Notes: a model not told the origin generated them from the letters alone. A stretch of DNA of 64,000 nt from Takakia lepidozioides (GCA_030704615.1 CM060732.1:62291053-62355052), one strand, 5' to 3'. Positions 44,113-54,873 are shown, counted from the first letter of the stretch. Program-made: numbers and translations.

Positions 44113-44739
44113 TCATCAATACCTGACAGACAGTTAAAGAGTCCTTGAAGAACAGTTGTGTAAACAGTTGTTAAAACAGATGTCAAGCAGTTATGTGCCT
44201 GCCCACACCCAATGGAAAAGACGGCTGAGCCGGAAAATCTGGGATACAATGCCTTTGTAAATGTTTTCAGGCACGTGGGCCCAGACATTGCATTCATAGC
44301 ACGGCTACCAAATAGGGTGCAGAACCAATGAGAAGTTCTGAACCGCTGCAATGCGCAAAATCAACTTGCACATGTATGGACATCGAATCCAGGGTATGGC
44401 CATACGGACAGAAGAGGTGACGGCGGCCAGTGCCAAATGCACAAATGTTCTTGTGCTACGTGGACACGTGTGAGGTGAACCCATGCATAACCGTCGTGAG
44501 CGTTGCCCCACCTGCATACCCTCGCACAACGTCTCTGGGCCCAGCAGATCCTCATTTTCAAGCTGGAGACTAGCAGGAGACTGAGTTCCCACCGAGAGAG
44601 TGGTAGGCGTAGAAGGCAGTCTTTTTTTTTCACCTCAGCGTGAGAGAGGAAGAGGGCGAGAGAGAGAAGGAGAGGTCGCAAGCTGGATTTGACGCTTCAA
44701 GAGATAGCAGAGGAGAGTTCGGCCCTGGAAACAAAACAC
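44113..44739. promoter_or_regulatory. Divergent intergenic region
   Basis: Separates the 43.4-44.1 kb minus gene from the plus-strand methyltransferase-like gene. A GAGAGAGGAAGAGGGCGAGA tract (44640-44675) lies just 5' of the latter, as is common in plant leader sequences. No TATA box stands out. Confidence 0.35.
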
Positions 44740-45884
44740 ATGACTGTGCAGGATCAGGTGATCGGGGCTGCCCAAGGAGGGGATGAAACACCATCAGAGA
44801 GCGACACAGAGGATATGGACACAGAGGAGCCCGACGCTGTTGCTAAGGAACCCACGCCAAAGGGGAAGAGTGTTGTTGAGAAGGAGACGACTCCGAAGAG
44901 GAAGCAGGGCCAAATGCCCCTCAACACATTCAAGAGCATCCTCAGCCCACAAACCTTCGCAAAATGCCAGACCTCCAAAACGTCGGACACATGGTACAAG
45001 CTGACAAGGGGAGCATTCATGGAGTACATGTACACGGTTAGTATATCATCACTAAGCACTTCCATTTTCTAGTACAATTCAAATTATTCTGTTATCTGAT
45101 TTTGGATTGGTTTTTGCAGCAAGAGATAGCGGAGGCTGGGAAGAGGGCTAAAGTAGAGTCATCGAAGGGAGTGGCTGAAGCAATGAAGTTAAAGATGAAT
45201 GAGACTCGGAAGAAGATCATGAGCGCCTTTGTGAAACAACTGAGAATATCAGACCCTGCCTTTGGGCCTCAATTCTTGAACGAGGTGAGGAACCACTGGA
45301 ACAACAATACCAAGCCAGAGATGACACATGAAAAGCTGCATCGATTGTCAACTGCAGTGGTGGATTCGGAGCAGAAAGTTAAATGGTTGGAGATTTGGAA
45401 TTCTGACCCAACAGTGAAGGACAAATATTGCTTCCCAAAGGGGGAAAGAGACGAAAACACTGGTCACATCAGGCCCTTCAGCGATCAAGTTTTTGATACA
45501 TGGCTGCACAAAGCCACGTATTGGAGCCAGGTAATCTTGTGGACTGTCTTACCTTGAATTTACAGAAGGATCTTCCCTAGTATGGACTCTAACATTGAGG
45601 ATTGCGTCTCTTGACAGATTGAAGCTCGTGCGAACCAGGTGCTGGAGAAGCAGCTAAATGCTTACAAGATGACGAAGATCTTGCCCGAAGATACTCTGGA
45701 GGATTACTTGAGACAATGGAAGGCGACACCGTGGAGTAACTGTTTCTTTAGGGAGTTCGCCAAGGAGGGGGGCATATCCCGCACAAAAGAGTTCGAGCAG
45801 CAGTTCGGAGCCGAGAGAGCCATGAAAAGGGTCCTGTACAGGTGGGTCATTTGAACTAAGCAGGTTCACCTTCTACTTTTATGA

Positions 45885-45926
45885 CCCTCCAAAATTGAGT
45901 GCGTCACCGCATGCATTTTTGGAGGG
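45885..45926. repeat. Intron palindrome, copy 1
   Basis: A 42-bp imperfect inverted repeat from CCCTCC to GGAGGG, with AATTGAGTGCGT in the left arm, inside the intron between exons 3 and 4 of the methyltransferase-like gene. It shares its left arm with the copy at 47150-47192. Confidence 0.8.
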
Positions 45927-47149
45927 TTGGATCTCTGGACTGTTTTCCCTATGTCTCATTCAATGCAGGTTCGTTTCTTGGAGACCCGCTGCCTATCTGG
46001 TTTTTTTTCATGTTATCAGTTCTGGCCACATATCATGTAGTTTCTCCTCCACTTTCTAATACTATGCCTGCATTGTTTTGTAGGTATATCAAGAACGTTC
46101 TGATTCCTGGGAACAACCTCAGCAAGTACCCAAGCTTCATTGACTTGTGGGCTGACTCCTCCAATAGCCAGACCATGTACACTGCAGCAATCCTCAGGGA
46201 TTACGGTAGATTTCACCTCAAGGACTGCTGCTGGTATCTCGACATACCCAAGTCAGATTGCCCATGGTATGAGTTGCAGACACGGAACCAGAATGACAAT
46301 GCAGAGTCCTTGGCTCCTCTAACAGACAAGGAACTACATGACAAAAACCTATGAAACCTCGTTGAGAGGGAACCTGCAGCCACTAACACTCCGGCGAGAG
46401 GGAAGGGGAAGGAAAAGGGCACAAAGGACAAATGGAAGGAGAAGAGCACCCAAGGGGATGTTGCAGTAGGTGTTGGTTCCCAGACCCCAATTGCAACCAA
46501 GGATCACAAACGCAAGGGGAAGTTTGAGCCATACGACGCAGTGGAGCACCCATCCCGAATCAACCGAGAATGGAGATGCGAGCTTGTGAACAACTCCTTC
46601 CTTGCCATGATGGAGACCAGGACAGGTGGTTACACTGGAGATCCCTCTCCAACGTGGGTTAAGATGAGTGTTTTTCTGGAGTCGGTAAGCAAATTTCCCA
46701 TCTTGACTGTTGCAAATTTCCCATCTTCGATGTGGTTTTGAATTTTTGTCGGCGCTGTTTGCAGGTTTCGTCGGGGCGGGATTGGGTGAATGGTGCTCAG
46801 AAACCGTGTGTTGCAGACATGGTGATTGTTGACATTCCGGACGGGTAGGTGGTACCAGACATTCTCCCCACTGGCACTTTGCCCAACCTGGAATGCATTT
46901 GACGAAAGGTACTGGCGGTGGGTCTTCTCTTTTTGCAAGTTCTTTCTGTCGGATGGAGGGGTTCTGGTTATGATTCAGTCCATCACTACGAAATGTCGTC
47001 GGGAGATTTCAAGCTATTTGAAGGCCTCAGGGATGAAGATCATCAAAACGTGGAATGGTGTGAACAACCTATACCTGACAAAGGGTGACTGTCCGGGACA
47101 AATGGTAATCCTCCTTCTCTTTCCTGCTTCAATTTGTGTGCAATTTGGT

Positions 47150-47192
47150 CCCTCCGGAATTGAGTGCGTTGACGCACTCAATTCCGGATGGG
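47150..47192. repeat. Intron palindrome, copy 2
   Basis: In the intron between exons 5 and 6. The core 47153-47188 has perfect 17-bp arms (left arm TCCGGAATTGAGTGCGT) around a 2-base centre. Outer CCCTCC and GGATGGG extend the symmetry. It is clearly related to 45885-45926. Confidence 0.9.
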
Positions 47193-48116
47193 TGAAATCG
47201 CTCTCATCCATATCTTATGTGATTCGTGATGTCTTTTTGAGCAGACCCGCCTTTTTGAAGCCGTGTGCCTCGTCAGGATTCGCCCACCTTCCACTCCTGC
47301 GTCAGTGAAGGAATTCAGGCTTCATGGGTGAGGTTGTTTTATCAATGACAGGTTTGATCCTATGGTGGACGACATTCACTACAACTACGTGGATTCTAAT
47401 GTGTGTTTGAGAAAGTCCAATTCCACACCATGGAGAGGGGCGAAGGAGAAGAGCCCAGCTTTTATTCAGACAATTATAGAGACATGCTCTCATCCGGGGT
47501 CGCGCATTGTGGACCTCATTCTTGGGACAGGTTAGACCCCGATCATTCTTTGGTGTTCTCTTCTTGTTGCAGAGTTTGTTATATCTTGCTAACAGTACAA
47601 TGTCTTGCAGGCGCTTCGTACCATGCTTGCAAGGCTGGGGGCAGGCATTTGCTTGGTATGGAAGGGGATGCGGATATTTTCAATGCAAGCTTGCAAGGGC
47701 CAGCCCCTGCCATCCAGGAACAGGAGGGTACAGTGCATGTGGATATCAACGAAGGGGACGACAAAGACCTGGACGACGATTTCGCATGTGAGTAAGTTGA
47801 AATTCTGTATGAATCTTAGTTCTCGAACACAACCCCCCACCATTCCCTTTTCTTCTATGTTCGCAAATGCATTGCGTTCACGTTGGTTGTCATGATATTG
47901 AAAGCTATTCCTTTGCACAACGTCTGTGTTTTTTAGTCTGACTTTTAGTGCAGCCCTCCACGTTCGTACATCCTGCCAGAGTACGTTGAGGCCATTGCTC
48001 GACAGCAGTTGTTGAACAAATCTCCCCCGTGTGCTTGGAAGCAGAAAAGGCACCTAGGAGCTCGGGTTTTCGTGGATGATAGTGCCACAGTTTCAGGGGA
48101 TAGTTGTAGTGATTGA

Positions 48117-49085
48117 GACCATGCATCAATGTAGTCCGGTTTTGGTTATGGGCATGTGGCAAGTGCCACACCTATCACACATTTATGTAATACAATGCCT
48201 GCATACGCATGTGTGTTCCTGGTGATGTCGTTGAATGCTCATTCCTCAATTTCAAGGCTTGTATGCGTTTGCAAATATGACTTCTGTCTGTATTTATGTC
48301 TTCATTTCGCATCACTCTGTCATTTTGAGCAAACGTTTTAGGTGCAAGCCTTATGGCTGCAGTATGTATGCACTATCGGCTTCATCGCTAGATGAAGGGC
48401 ACGACACTGATGACTAACATTGGTTATGGGTCAAACATGAAGAGTACGCATGTGCTGCCAAGTGGTTTTGTCAAAATTTTGTTGCACAATGTGAAAGACC
48501 TTGAACTCGTCATGCACAACTTTAATGGGTATGGTTACAACTAATGAATAAGCTTGGAAATGTTGGTGCTCTATCGAGAGATATTAGCACATTGTACCTC
48601 ACTAGCAAGGCGACCAGGTCGCATTGACAGTCCACAACCACTTCAGTGTGGTGATATAGTGCGTTCCTCCAGTGTGGTACTCAAATGGCTCACTATGTGT
48701 CGACATTGAGAGGAAAGCAAAAGTGAAGCGTGCTGCACATGGAAAATGCTCTAGTAACCAGTGGGAAAATATCAAAGAATGGAATATGTGCCTGGCATCT
48801 ACTGTGTTGTCTTATTCTACATAGGTTTCATCGGTCGACCTTTCCCCAAATGGCAGACATTGGTTAAATCTTATCATGTGCTTCATGAGGGATTTTCTCA
48901 TTGCACATTCATCCTCTCTCATTCATCCATTAGATTTCATCCACATTCATCCACATTCGCAGCATGGCATCCACATTCACTGTCTATCATCCTCATGAAT
49001 TCATCCACAACCATTGTATATTTGGTCTCTGCAAACACAATCATTCAACAACATCGCCCACATATGTTCCCTTTGTGCCGAATGC
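48117..49085. other. Stretch without recognisable gene
   Basis: Open frames here (for example 48761-49156) have no motif or splice support. A CATTCATCC-rich segment (48908-49010) is a local low-complexity run. Confidence 0.45.
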
Positions 49086-49089
49086 GCAA

Positions 49090-49320
49090 TTCCGCGGCTA
49101 TGGGCCCCCTTCTACCTTTTCAGCCCGCGGTTATAGGTCGGTGCCTATGGAAATGACGTCAACCTGCTATGACGTGGCGTCTACCAAGCTGGCGGGGTGT
49201 GATGACGTGGAGTCAGATGCGGCCGCCTAGGTGGCAAGAACTGTTGACATGGCGTGAGCGTGGCTACGCTCACGCGCTCACGCGCTCACATGCTCACGCT
49301 CATATGCTCACGCTTCAGCA
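49090..49320 (-). repeat. GTGAGC / CCGCGG repeat, reverse copy
   Basis: On the minus strand, runs of GTGAGCGCGTGAGC are followed by GCATCTGACTCCACGTCATC, GACGCCACGTCAT and CTATAACCGCGGG, the same motif order as 24865-25040. The palindromic GTGAGCGTGGCTACGCTCAC is at 49256-49275. One end coincides with the truncation point of the PPR fragment. Confidence 0.55.
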
Positions 49321-49690
49321 TCCCCCCCCTGCAAGGATCGCATTCCATGACACCACACCTCGTTCAGCCATAGTGTTGAAAACTCCCTTCGCATCCTTAA
49401 TGCACCCACATTTGGCATACATGTCCACCAGGACAGTGTTCAGAATGACATCTGGTACAATTCCAGCTTTGACGATGTCACCATGGACCTCTTTCCCCTT
49501 TTCCAGGGCTCTCAGGCTTGCACACACATTGCAAACACAAACAAACGTGATGTGGTTGGGCTTCACCCCTTCGCGCAACATTTGCTCATCGGTCTCCAAA
49601 GCATTCCTACCACACCCATGCTTGGTAAGTCCCGCCAATATTATATTCCACGTGATCAAAGATCGTTGGGGCATTCTACTGAACACTTGG
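49321..49690 (-). pseudogene. PLS-type PPR protein fragment
   Basis: About 123 codons without a stop, covering roughly three to four PPR repeats: FSRMPQRSLITWNIILAGL, MLREGVKPNHITFV, GKEVHGDIVKAGIVPDVIL, LVDMYAKCGCIKDAKGVF and MAERGVVSWNAILAG. Full PLS proteins are RNA-editing or RNA-processing factors of plastids and mitochondria, with a targeting peptide and E/DYW end; both are missing. One edge stops where the GTGAGC repeat starts. It could be a transposon-captured fragment. Confidence 0.85.
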
Positions 49691-49870
49691 TCATACTAAA
49701 TTGCAGGGTAAGGATTCTGAAACCCTAGATTCAAACCAGCAAATGGGCACTCAATAAATTCCACAAGGCCCTACCCAGGGAATAAAATTTGCAGCAAGTA
49801 TAGACTTGTTAGTTTCAGGATATCCATAGGAAAGAATCACTAAATTCCACCTGAAATATTCTACCCAAGA

Positions 49871-49871
49871 T

Positions 49872-49926
<55 letters not shown>

Positions 49927-49945
49927 TACTCATAAGACGTTGTTT

Positions 49946-49978
<33 letters not shown>
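49871..49978. repeat. (GA)n microsatellites
   Basis: Two pure GA runs of about 50 and 29 bp (49873-49922 and 49950-49978) are separated by a short unique spacer. They begin next to the splice donor of the RFC3-like exon. Ser/Leu-rich frames across them are artefacts. Confidence 0.95.
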
Positions 49979-49981
<3 letters not shown>

Positions 49982-49982
<1 letters not shown>

Positions 49983-50880
49983 TTTTCAGCACTGATGCCA
50001 TACATCTCTCGGAGCAATGCCATAATGAGGGTTTTCTTGCCTGCTCCAGTGGGACCATAGAACAACAAGTGTGGACAATCTCCCTATGTTGTCTGTCAAC
50101 CACACAGAGAACATCATTCATCTCTTCCTCAACACACTCTCTACAGATTCCCATTGTTTGGCATAGGCCTTGTGAGACCCAAACTGTCTTGCAGGCCCTC
50201 AAGGCACCTTGTGGGTGTTATGAAGTATCTTTTCTCTACACCTTTGTGTGCATCAGTGTACCATAAGCCATTTAGACTCCCAATCAGCTTCATAAAATGT
50301 CTTTCATTCTTTCTTAGCAAAGATCAGTCCGTCCCTCCATATTTCGTCGAAGACCCACTGCCGAATGTGAGCTTAACAGATCAGGGCTTATCTCATTGTA
50401 AACAAACAACTTGCGCACGCTTTAGTTGTATATCAATATGCTACAGTGTAGTGCAGGTCTGGTGACGCTGGTGTGGATAGCAAAATGGCCAGCCTTCGTA
50501 AGTTCGTCTGTGAAAATTAAAACTGTATATGGTCAATCCAATATATGCACGGGGTTTGATGCCACACGCTGCAGTATGTTGGCAATCAAAGCCCTCTGTG
50601 GTCCTTACTTGTCCTTGACACCTCTAGAGAATAGAGGAAAGTCGATAACATTCGAGCCTCGCAACATTTCTAGTTACCTTGCGCACTTGTGACAAACCTA
50701 TCAATGTAGATTTCACAACATGCTCGCTGTAGTTAACCTCCTGAGATCAAGACAGCATTTTGCAAAGATGCAAAGTTCTCACCAGATTCTTCAGATGTTG
50801 GGCTTCCTCGACATGCACCATCACTTTGTCAAGCGTCCGCGGCTGGTACTTGTCTACGACCTTTTTTCTTCTCCTTCCAA
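49982..50880 (-). pseudogene. RFC3-like: Replication factor C subunit 3-like, two exons only
   Basis: Exon 1 (about 50880-50783) encodes VDKYQPRTLDKVMVHVEEA, the conserved start of RFC small subunits, and ends at CTG/GTGAGA. Exon 2 (50083-49982) encodes [19 protein letters not shown], the Walker A P-loop, and MYGISAEK, ending AAG/GTTTCT. RFC3 is part of the clamp loader that loads PCNA at primed DNA. A functional protein needs about 350 residues; no further exon (Walker B, sensor motifs, C-terminal collar) is visible downstream on this strand, and a TAG lies just before exon 2 in its frame. This is a gene fragment, or the first exons of a gene with very long introns. Confidence 0.8.
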
Positions 50881-51399
50881 CTCTTGTATACCCACAACAT
50901 TTCTCACTCCTCTCTGAGCCTCCAACAACGCTTCCAATCAACCACTCTCTGTCCGTGTCTGCTCTGAGGTTAAACTAACCTGTAAGCATGTGGATCCACA
51001 AGAAGTTGCGATAAACGAAACTAGGGGAGTTGTAACATGAAGGCAGAAGTAGACACTCCTGTCAATAACAAACTACTCAAACGACACAAACAATGTCTCT
51101 AAACAAAATAGTTCTCCATCTGCGTCTGCATCTGAAGTGAACCCAACTTCGATCGTCCTCGGCAATTGCAAGAAAGAAGCAGACGGGTACCAGCATCCGG
51201 AATTATGGCAGCGAAGTGAAGTGAAGTCCCTTTTTTTATACGCTCCAGTGTGAAATTGGTGGGATAGGCTCATGTCGGGTGACCCAACTTGTATGATGGC
51301 TAAGTCATGATGTCATGGATGTATTTCTTGCGTTCATGGGGCATGCATGGTGGATGCGTGCAATACAGTAACACTCAGTTCAATGTCTGACAGTAGTTT

Positions 51400-51545
51400 C
51401 GGGAGCAAGGGACCCGGTGCGGGGGCAGCGGGAGAAGGGCGCCTGGCGCTGCGACCGTGGGCCGCGGCGCTGCCGCGAGGGGGGGGGCGGGGGCGAGGCG
51501 GAGGGCGGGGGTGGGGCCACGCAGGCCCACTGAGGCAACATTCAA
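51400..51545. other. GC-rich segment with G-runs
   Basis: Strong local rise in G+C. 51480-51516 contains six or more G-runs of three or longer separated by short loops (GGGGGGCGGGGGCGAGGCGG), able in principle to fold into a G-quadruplex. The flanks are ordinary AT-rich plant DNA. No gene supported. Confidence 0.6.
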
Positions 51546-51549
51546 CTCC

Positions 51550-52500
51550 CGGGCCTCTTTCATCATTGCCGTGCCGACTTTGCATTGTAAAGGGATTAAT
51601 TCTTTTGAACTGGACTTTATGTTCCACGGTGTTGCCCTGGGGCAAGGTGCAACACATTTTGTCCGTTTAGGCAAATGCATACTGTTAGGAAACTGTAGCA
51701 AGTGGGCCAGGATTCAAACGAGTCTGGATACATCAGGGTCCGTCCTTATGGAACCTCCGTGGGTTTACAGAAGCGTAAGCAGAGCCGGTGATTGTTGAGA
51801 AGCCGATCAGTTTTGGGATCAAATGGTTCTCATTTTGGACAAGCTGAAGATTTGTTTATTCTCCACTAGCGATTAGTTTTGCAGATCATGACTGTTCGTT
51901 TTCAATTAGTCCAGGGACACATCTCGTAGTCACCGAGGACGCTTTGATCAGCCTAGTCAGATACGTAAAGCTCAGTAAATAGTCAAGTTCATGTAACTGA
52001 TGAGTAGTTCAACTAAATGACATGGTCCATACTACTGTGCAGCGTAGTGAGTAAAGTGAATGATGATGCACACCTTTTGGGCCCCATGCGCTCCCGATTC
52101 AATGCACTTGCTGTTCAAAATAGTACCCCCTATTGGTCCATTCAAGGATTATTATGTGTTTTCAGCTTGAAAATTCACCAATATTATGTATAACTTTGGA
52201 TTTTTTTGTTTTTTGTTTTTTTCAATAAATTTCATTTTCTTGTGCCTACATGGGAAAAATGTATATAAGGACATTGCACAGCTGAAATTGCCTGCATTTC
52301 TTAAAGGAGCCATTATAGGGCCACACCTGCTTTTAACGAGTGTTCACAAAGTCTCCCGCCTCTGGGTTTGTGCCAAAGCAGCTTACGAGAATATACCCAG
52401 TATTACACACATGCTGCTATGTAATATATCCCCACCCAATCTCAATGGACCATCAGCTGTTTGGCAGTTGGAAACCCAGCAAGTTGGGCCCAGGCTGACA
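51550..52500. other. Stretch without recognisable gene
   Basis: No motif, repeat or spliced coding pattern seen on either strand. Confidence 0.45.
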
Positions 52501-52516
52501 AAAGTTTCTTTATCGC

Positions 52517-52700
52517 ACTTGAGCAGGTAGCCCAGTGGTTGGGTGTTTGTGCCTTGCCTGTGCATAACCTCGGTGATCCTGGGTTCAATCCTTCAACATG
52601 TGCCTTCAGACCGTCCATTGGGCCCTCGATGGCCTGTGTGTTGAGCAGTAGGCTCAGTAAATTCACTGGACGTTAAAGAAACTTTATCTTTTTATCTTTA
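52517..52700 (+). mobile_element. tRNA-derived SINE with TTTATC tail
   Basis: The head has A-box-like GGTAGCCCAGTGGTTGGGTG and B-box-like GGGTTCAATCC. The tail is a simple repeat of CTTTATC. The 10-bp flanking repeat TCTTTATCGC (52507-52516 and 52701-52710) is a candidate target-site duplication, partly confounded by the tail sequence. Confidence 0.75.
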
Positions 52701-53249
52701 TCTTTATCGCCCAGTGACATGGGCAATTATACCCTGCCTCCTCTTTTCTCTGTCTACAGTCAACAGCCAATGTAACATGTAACTTGATGGAAAGGAGAGA
52801 GGAGTGCGCAAAATGTTACTGAAGACGTTCAATAACGCCAGTTTTACACTCTTCGATGTAGGTCACACTGATGGCTGACTCGTCCTTTTGAGTAGTGGCT
52901 ACGACCACGGTTAGTCGTCTTTCCAAAAGCTTCCTTCAAGTAAGGGATTCCTCCTACCTTCATCAAAGACACTCGATTGCTTTTCACCTGCCCTCACCCC
53001 ACCACGGGTCTCTCATATCCATCATGTTGGTGGTCTGTTTCCATCATACTGCCGATCAGCAGGGATTGAAAAACCAGCTTTCGATTTGATCAATAAAATT
53101 TTGGTATTGAAGCTTCATAACGTTTGCATCGCAGGAAAGTTCAGGTGGGTAGTTGGGTACCATGACCAGAATCCACACTTAATGCAACACCACCACTGAA
53201 GCCAAGTTTTTTGCACCATTAGAACCTTCGAGTTAAACGTACATATGAT

Positions 53250-53255
53250 TTTATT
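53250..53255 (-). terminator. Poly(A) signal of the ASR-like gene
   Basis: AATAAA on the minus strand, about 365 bp downstream of the ASR-like stop codon. It is a plausible 3' end signal, though plant signals are loose. Confidence 0.45.
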
Positions 53256-53619
53256 GAGGGACTTGGACCAATTGATCACCACCGTTCAAAAGCTCAGGCC
53301 AGTGTCAATTGTTACATCACAGTACACTACAGACTTGTAGAAAGGAACTACATCGTACGTAGAGAGAGATTGAAGTTTTTAAGAGGATTCTATAACATCT
53401 GGAGAGGCAGTCGAGTAGCAGGAGGTTTATACAAAACTGCATCAAATCCACACACAGGGACATTGAATGGCTCCTTGGTAAGTGCTGCATCTCCTGCGAA
53501 GCTCATCCCTCTTCCACAAGGCTACGACTGCCGCTTGGTGAAGAAGAAACACGAATTTACTGGGATACTGTACTCTCCGGAAGCTCCATCAGCTGTGCAC
53601 AACACTTGGAAGCCGCGCC

Positions 53620-54751
53620 TTAGAACCAGCCGGTTTTCTTAGGTTGGTCAGGGTTCTCGAGTTGTTCTTGGTTTTGCTGGTCTTGCTCCTTCTCGTGGTG
53701 CCCCACGAGGCCAAGGCCAGCTCCTCCGGCAGCAACACCAGCGGCAATGTCTCCATAAATATTGTCTCTGCCTTTATCCGCGGGGTCTACACTGGCTTCA
53801 TGTTTCTCATACTGCCACAAACGAACAAAGATCAATCCCCACATGTTATGACAGGTGATAAAGAAGGTGGCCTGGCCGTCTATACATTCGTCTAGCTACC
53901 ATACGCAAGAAAGAAAGAGGACTCCGCCCGGAGAAAGCGTAAATTATAGTGTCTCTTCATTCCCAAGGACTACTGCCTGCCGAATGTACCTTAGGCATAG
54001 TAATAGGGAGCAAACGTCCACCCAGCAAGCACGTCTTAAGAAGCACTCTACTGGGTACTATAACCCCAAGTGCCCGAGCGCCTAGAAACTTCTCTCGGGA
54101 AACAGTTGGGAATCCAGTGCGCAATCATGCAAAGTCGAAGAGAGCGAAATCATACTACTTGACGCCCGCATACCCCATTAATCTCACATGATATCGTCTC
54201 TCAGCTCAGCTGATCTCCCAATCACTATCGCAATCCGAAAGTACATCTTCGAAACCCATTAGTGTAGAAATCTAGGAACAAGAAAGTCAGTACCTCAAGT
54301 AAACTTCTACACTGTACCTCGTTTCAGGAGAATGTCAGAATAGTCTCCAAACATGATCAAAGCAACTAACAAGGGAAAGGGGAGAGCTGACCGCAGCAAC
54401 GGCACCGCCAGCCAATGCAGCGACGCCGCCTGCGTCTTCTGCTCTACCCCAGTCTGTGGCACCAGACTGATCCTTCTGAATTCCGTCAAGAGTCTGCTGC
54501 GCTTGAGTGGGGTCTTGGTTTCCATAGCTACTGTCGACATTTCCACCAACGTTAGACACGTCTTGTTGGCCATATCCACCAGCACCAGTATCGGAAACAG
54601 CCTGCGTATCATATCCTCCACCTTGGGCAGAGGGATCGCCACCACCATAACCTCCGGACTGGTCGACAGAGGGATCGACACCCCCATATCCGCCCTGGTT
54701 GGTATCGGTTCTACTACCATCGTACCCAGAATCAGCGAAGCCGTCAGACAT
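53620..54751 (-). CDS. ABA/WDS-domain (ASR-like) stress protein
   Basis: Two exons with exact borders: 54751-54392 (120 codons) and 53811-53620 (63 codons plus stop). The intron has donor GCG/GTCAGC and acceptor GTGGCAG/TATGAG, phase 0. The 183-residue product has a Gly/Tyr/Gln/Asp-rich, probably disordered N-terminus (GGYGGGDPSAQGGGYD). The C-terminal ABA/WDS-like domain reads GGVAALAGGAVAA, YEKHEASVDPADKGR, DIAAGVAAGGAGLGLVGHHE, then a polar end with KKTGWF. ASR proteins are small hydrophilic, desiccation-linked proteins that bind zinc and can act as chaperones or DNA-binding factors; one intron at this place is typical. This is the only apparently intact host gene in the window. His content is lower than in angiosperm ASRs, so zinc binding may be weaker. 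Confidence 0.85.
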
Positions 54752-54873
54752 TGTGAGACTGAGAAGAGACGAGACGAGAGAGACGAGAGAGACGCAGAGA
54801 AGCAGCTCTACAGCAGCTTTGCGAGAGAGACAGCGACTGCGAGAACGACGAACTGTAAACTGGGCCGCCCGTG

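Larger units (their letters stand above)
44740..48116 (+). pseudogene. Beta-class DNA methyltransferase-like gene, multi-exon, damaged
   Basis: I place nine exons with good GT-AG borders: 44740-45036, 45120-45530, 45618-45841, 46084-46684, 46765-47104, 47245-47327, 47352-47530, 47611-47787 and a last one from 47954. The start ATG at 44740 leads an acidic tail. Exons 2-4 encode a helical, Lys-rich region of unknown fold. Exon 5 has ADMVIVDIPDG where methyltransferases carry motif IV (DPPY), then FFLSDGGVLVMI. Exons 7-8 have KSPAFIQTIIETC, RIVDLILGTG and GRHLLGMEGDADIF, matching motifs X and I (FxGxG, then G-E-D). The order IV then X-I is that of beta-class N4/N6 DNA methyltransferases of bacteria and phages. 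Damage: TGA at 46352-46354, a frame change after 46845, a phase mismatch at the last exon, and DPPY altered to DIPD, which should abolish catalysis. Confidence 0.6.

Noticed and set aside
48761-49156. A 131-codon plus-strand ORF
   Set aside because: It runs through a CATTCATCC low-complexity tract, with no motif, splice or neighbour support.
49871-50068. A Ser/Leu-repeat protein end fused to the P-loop segment
   Set aside because: The repeat comes from the GA microsatellite after the exon's GT donor, so it is intronic.
53370-53642. A 90-codon plus-strand frame
   Set aside because: It overlaps the 3' untranslated region and last codons of the ASR-like gene on the other strand and has no motif.
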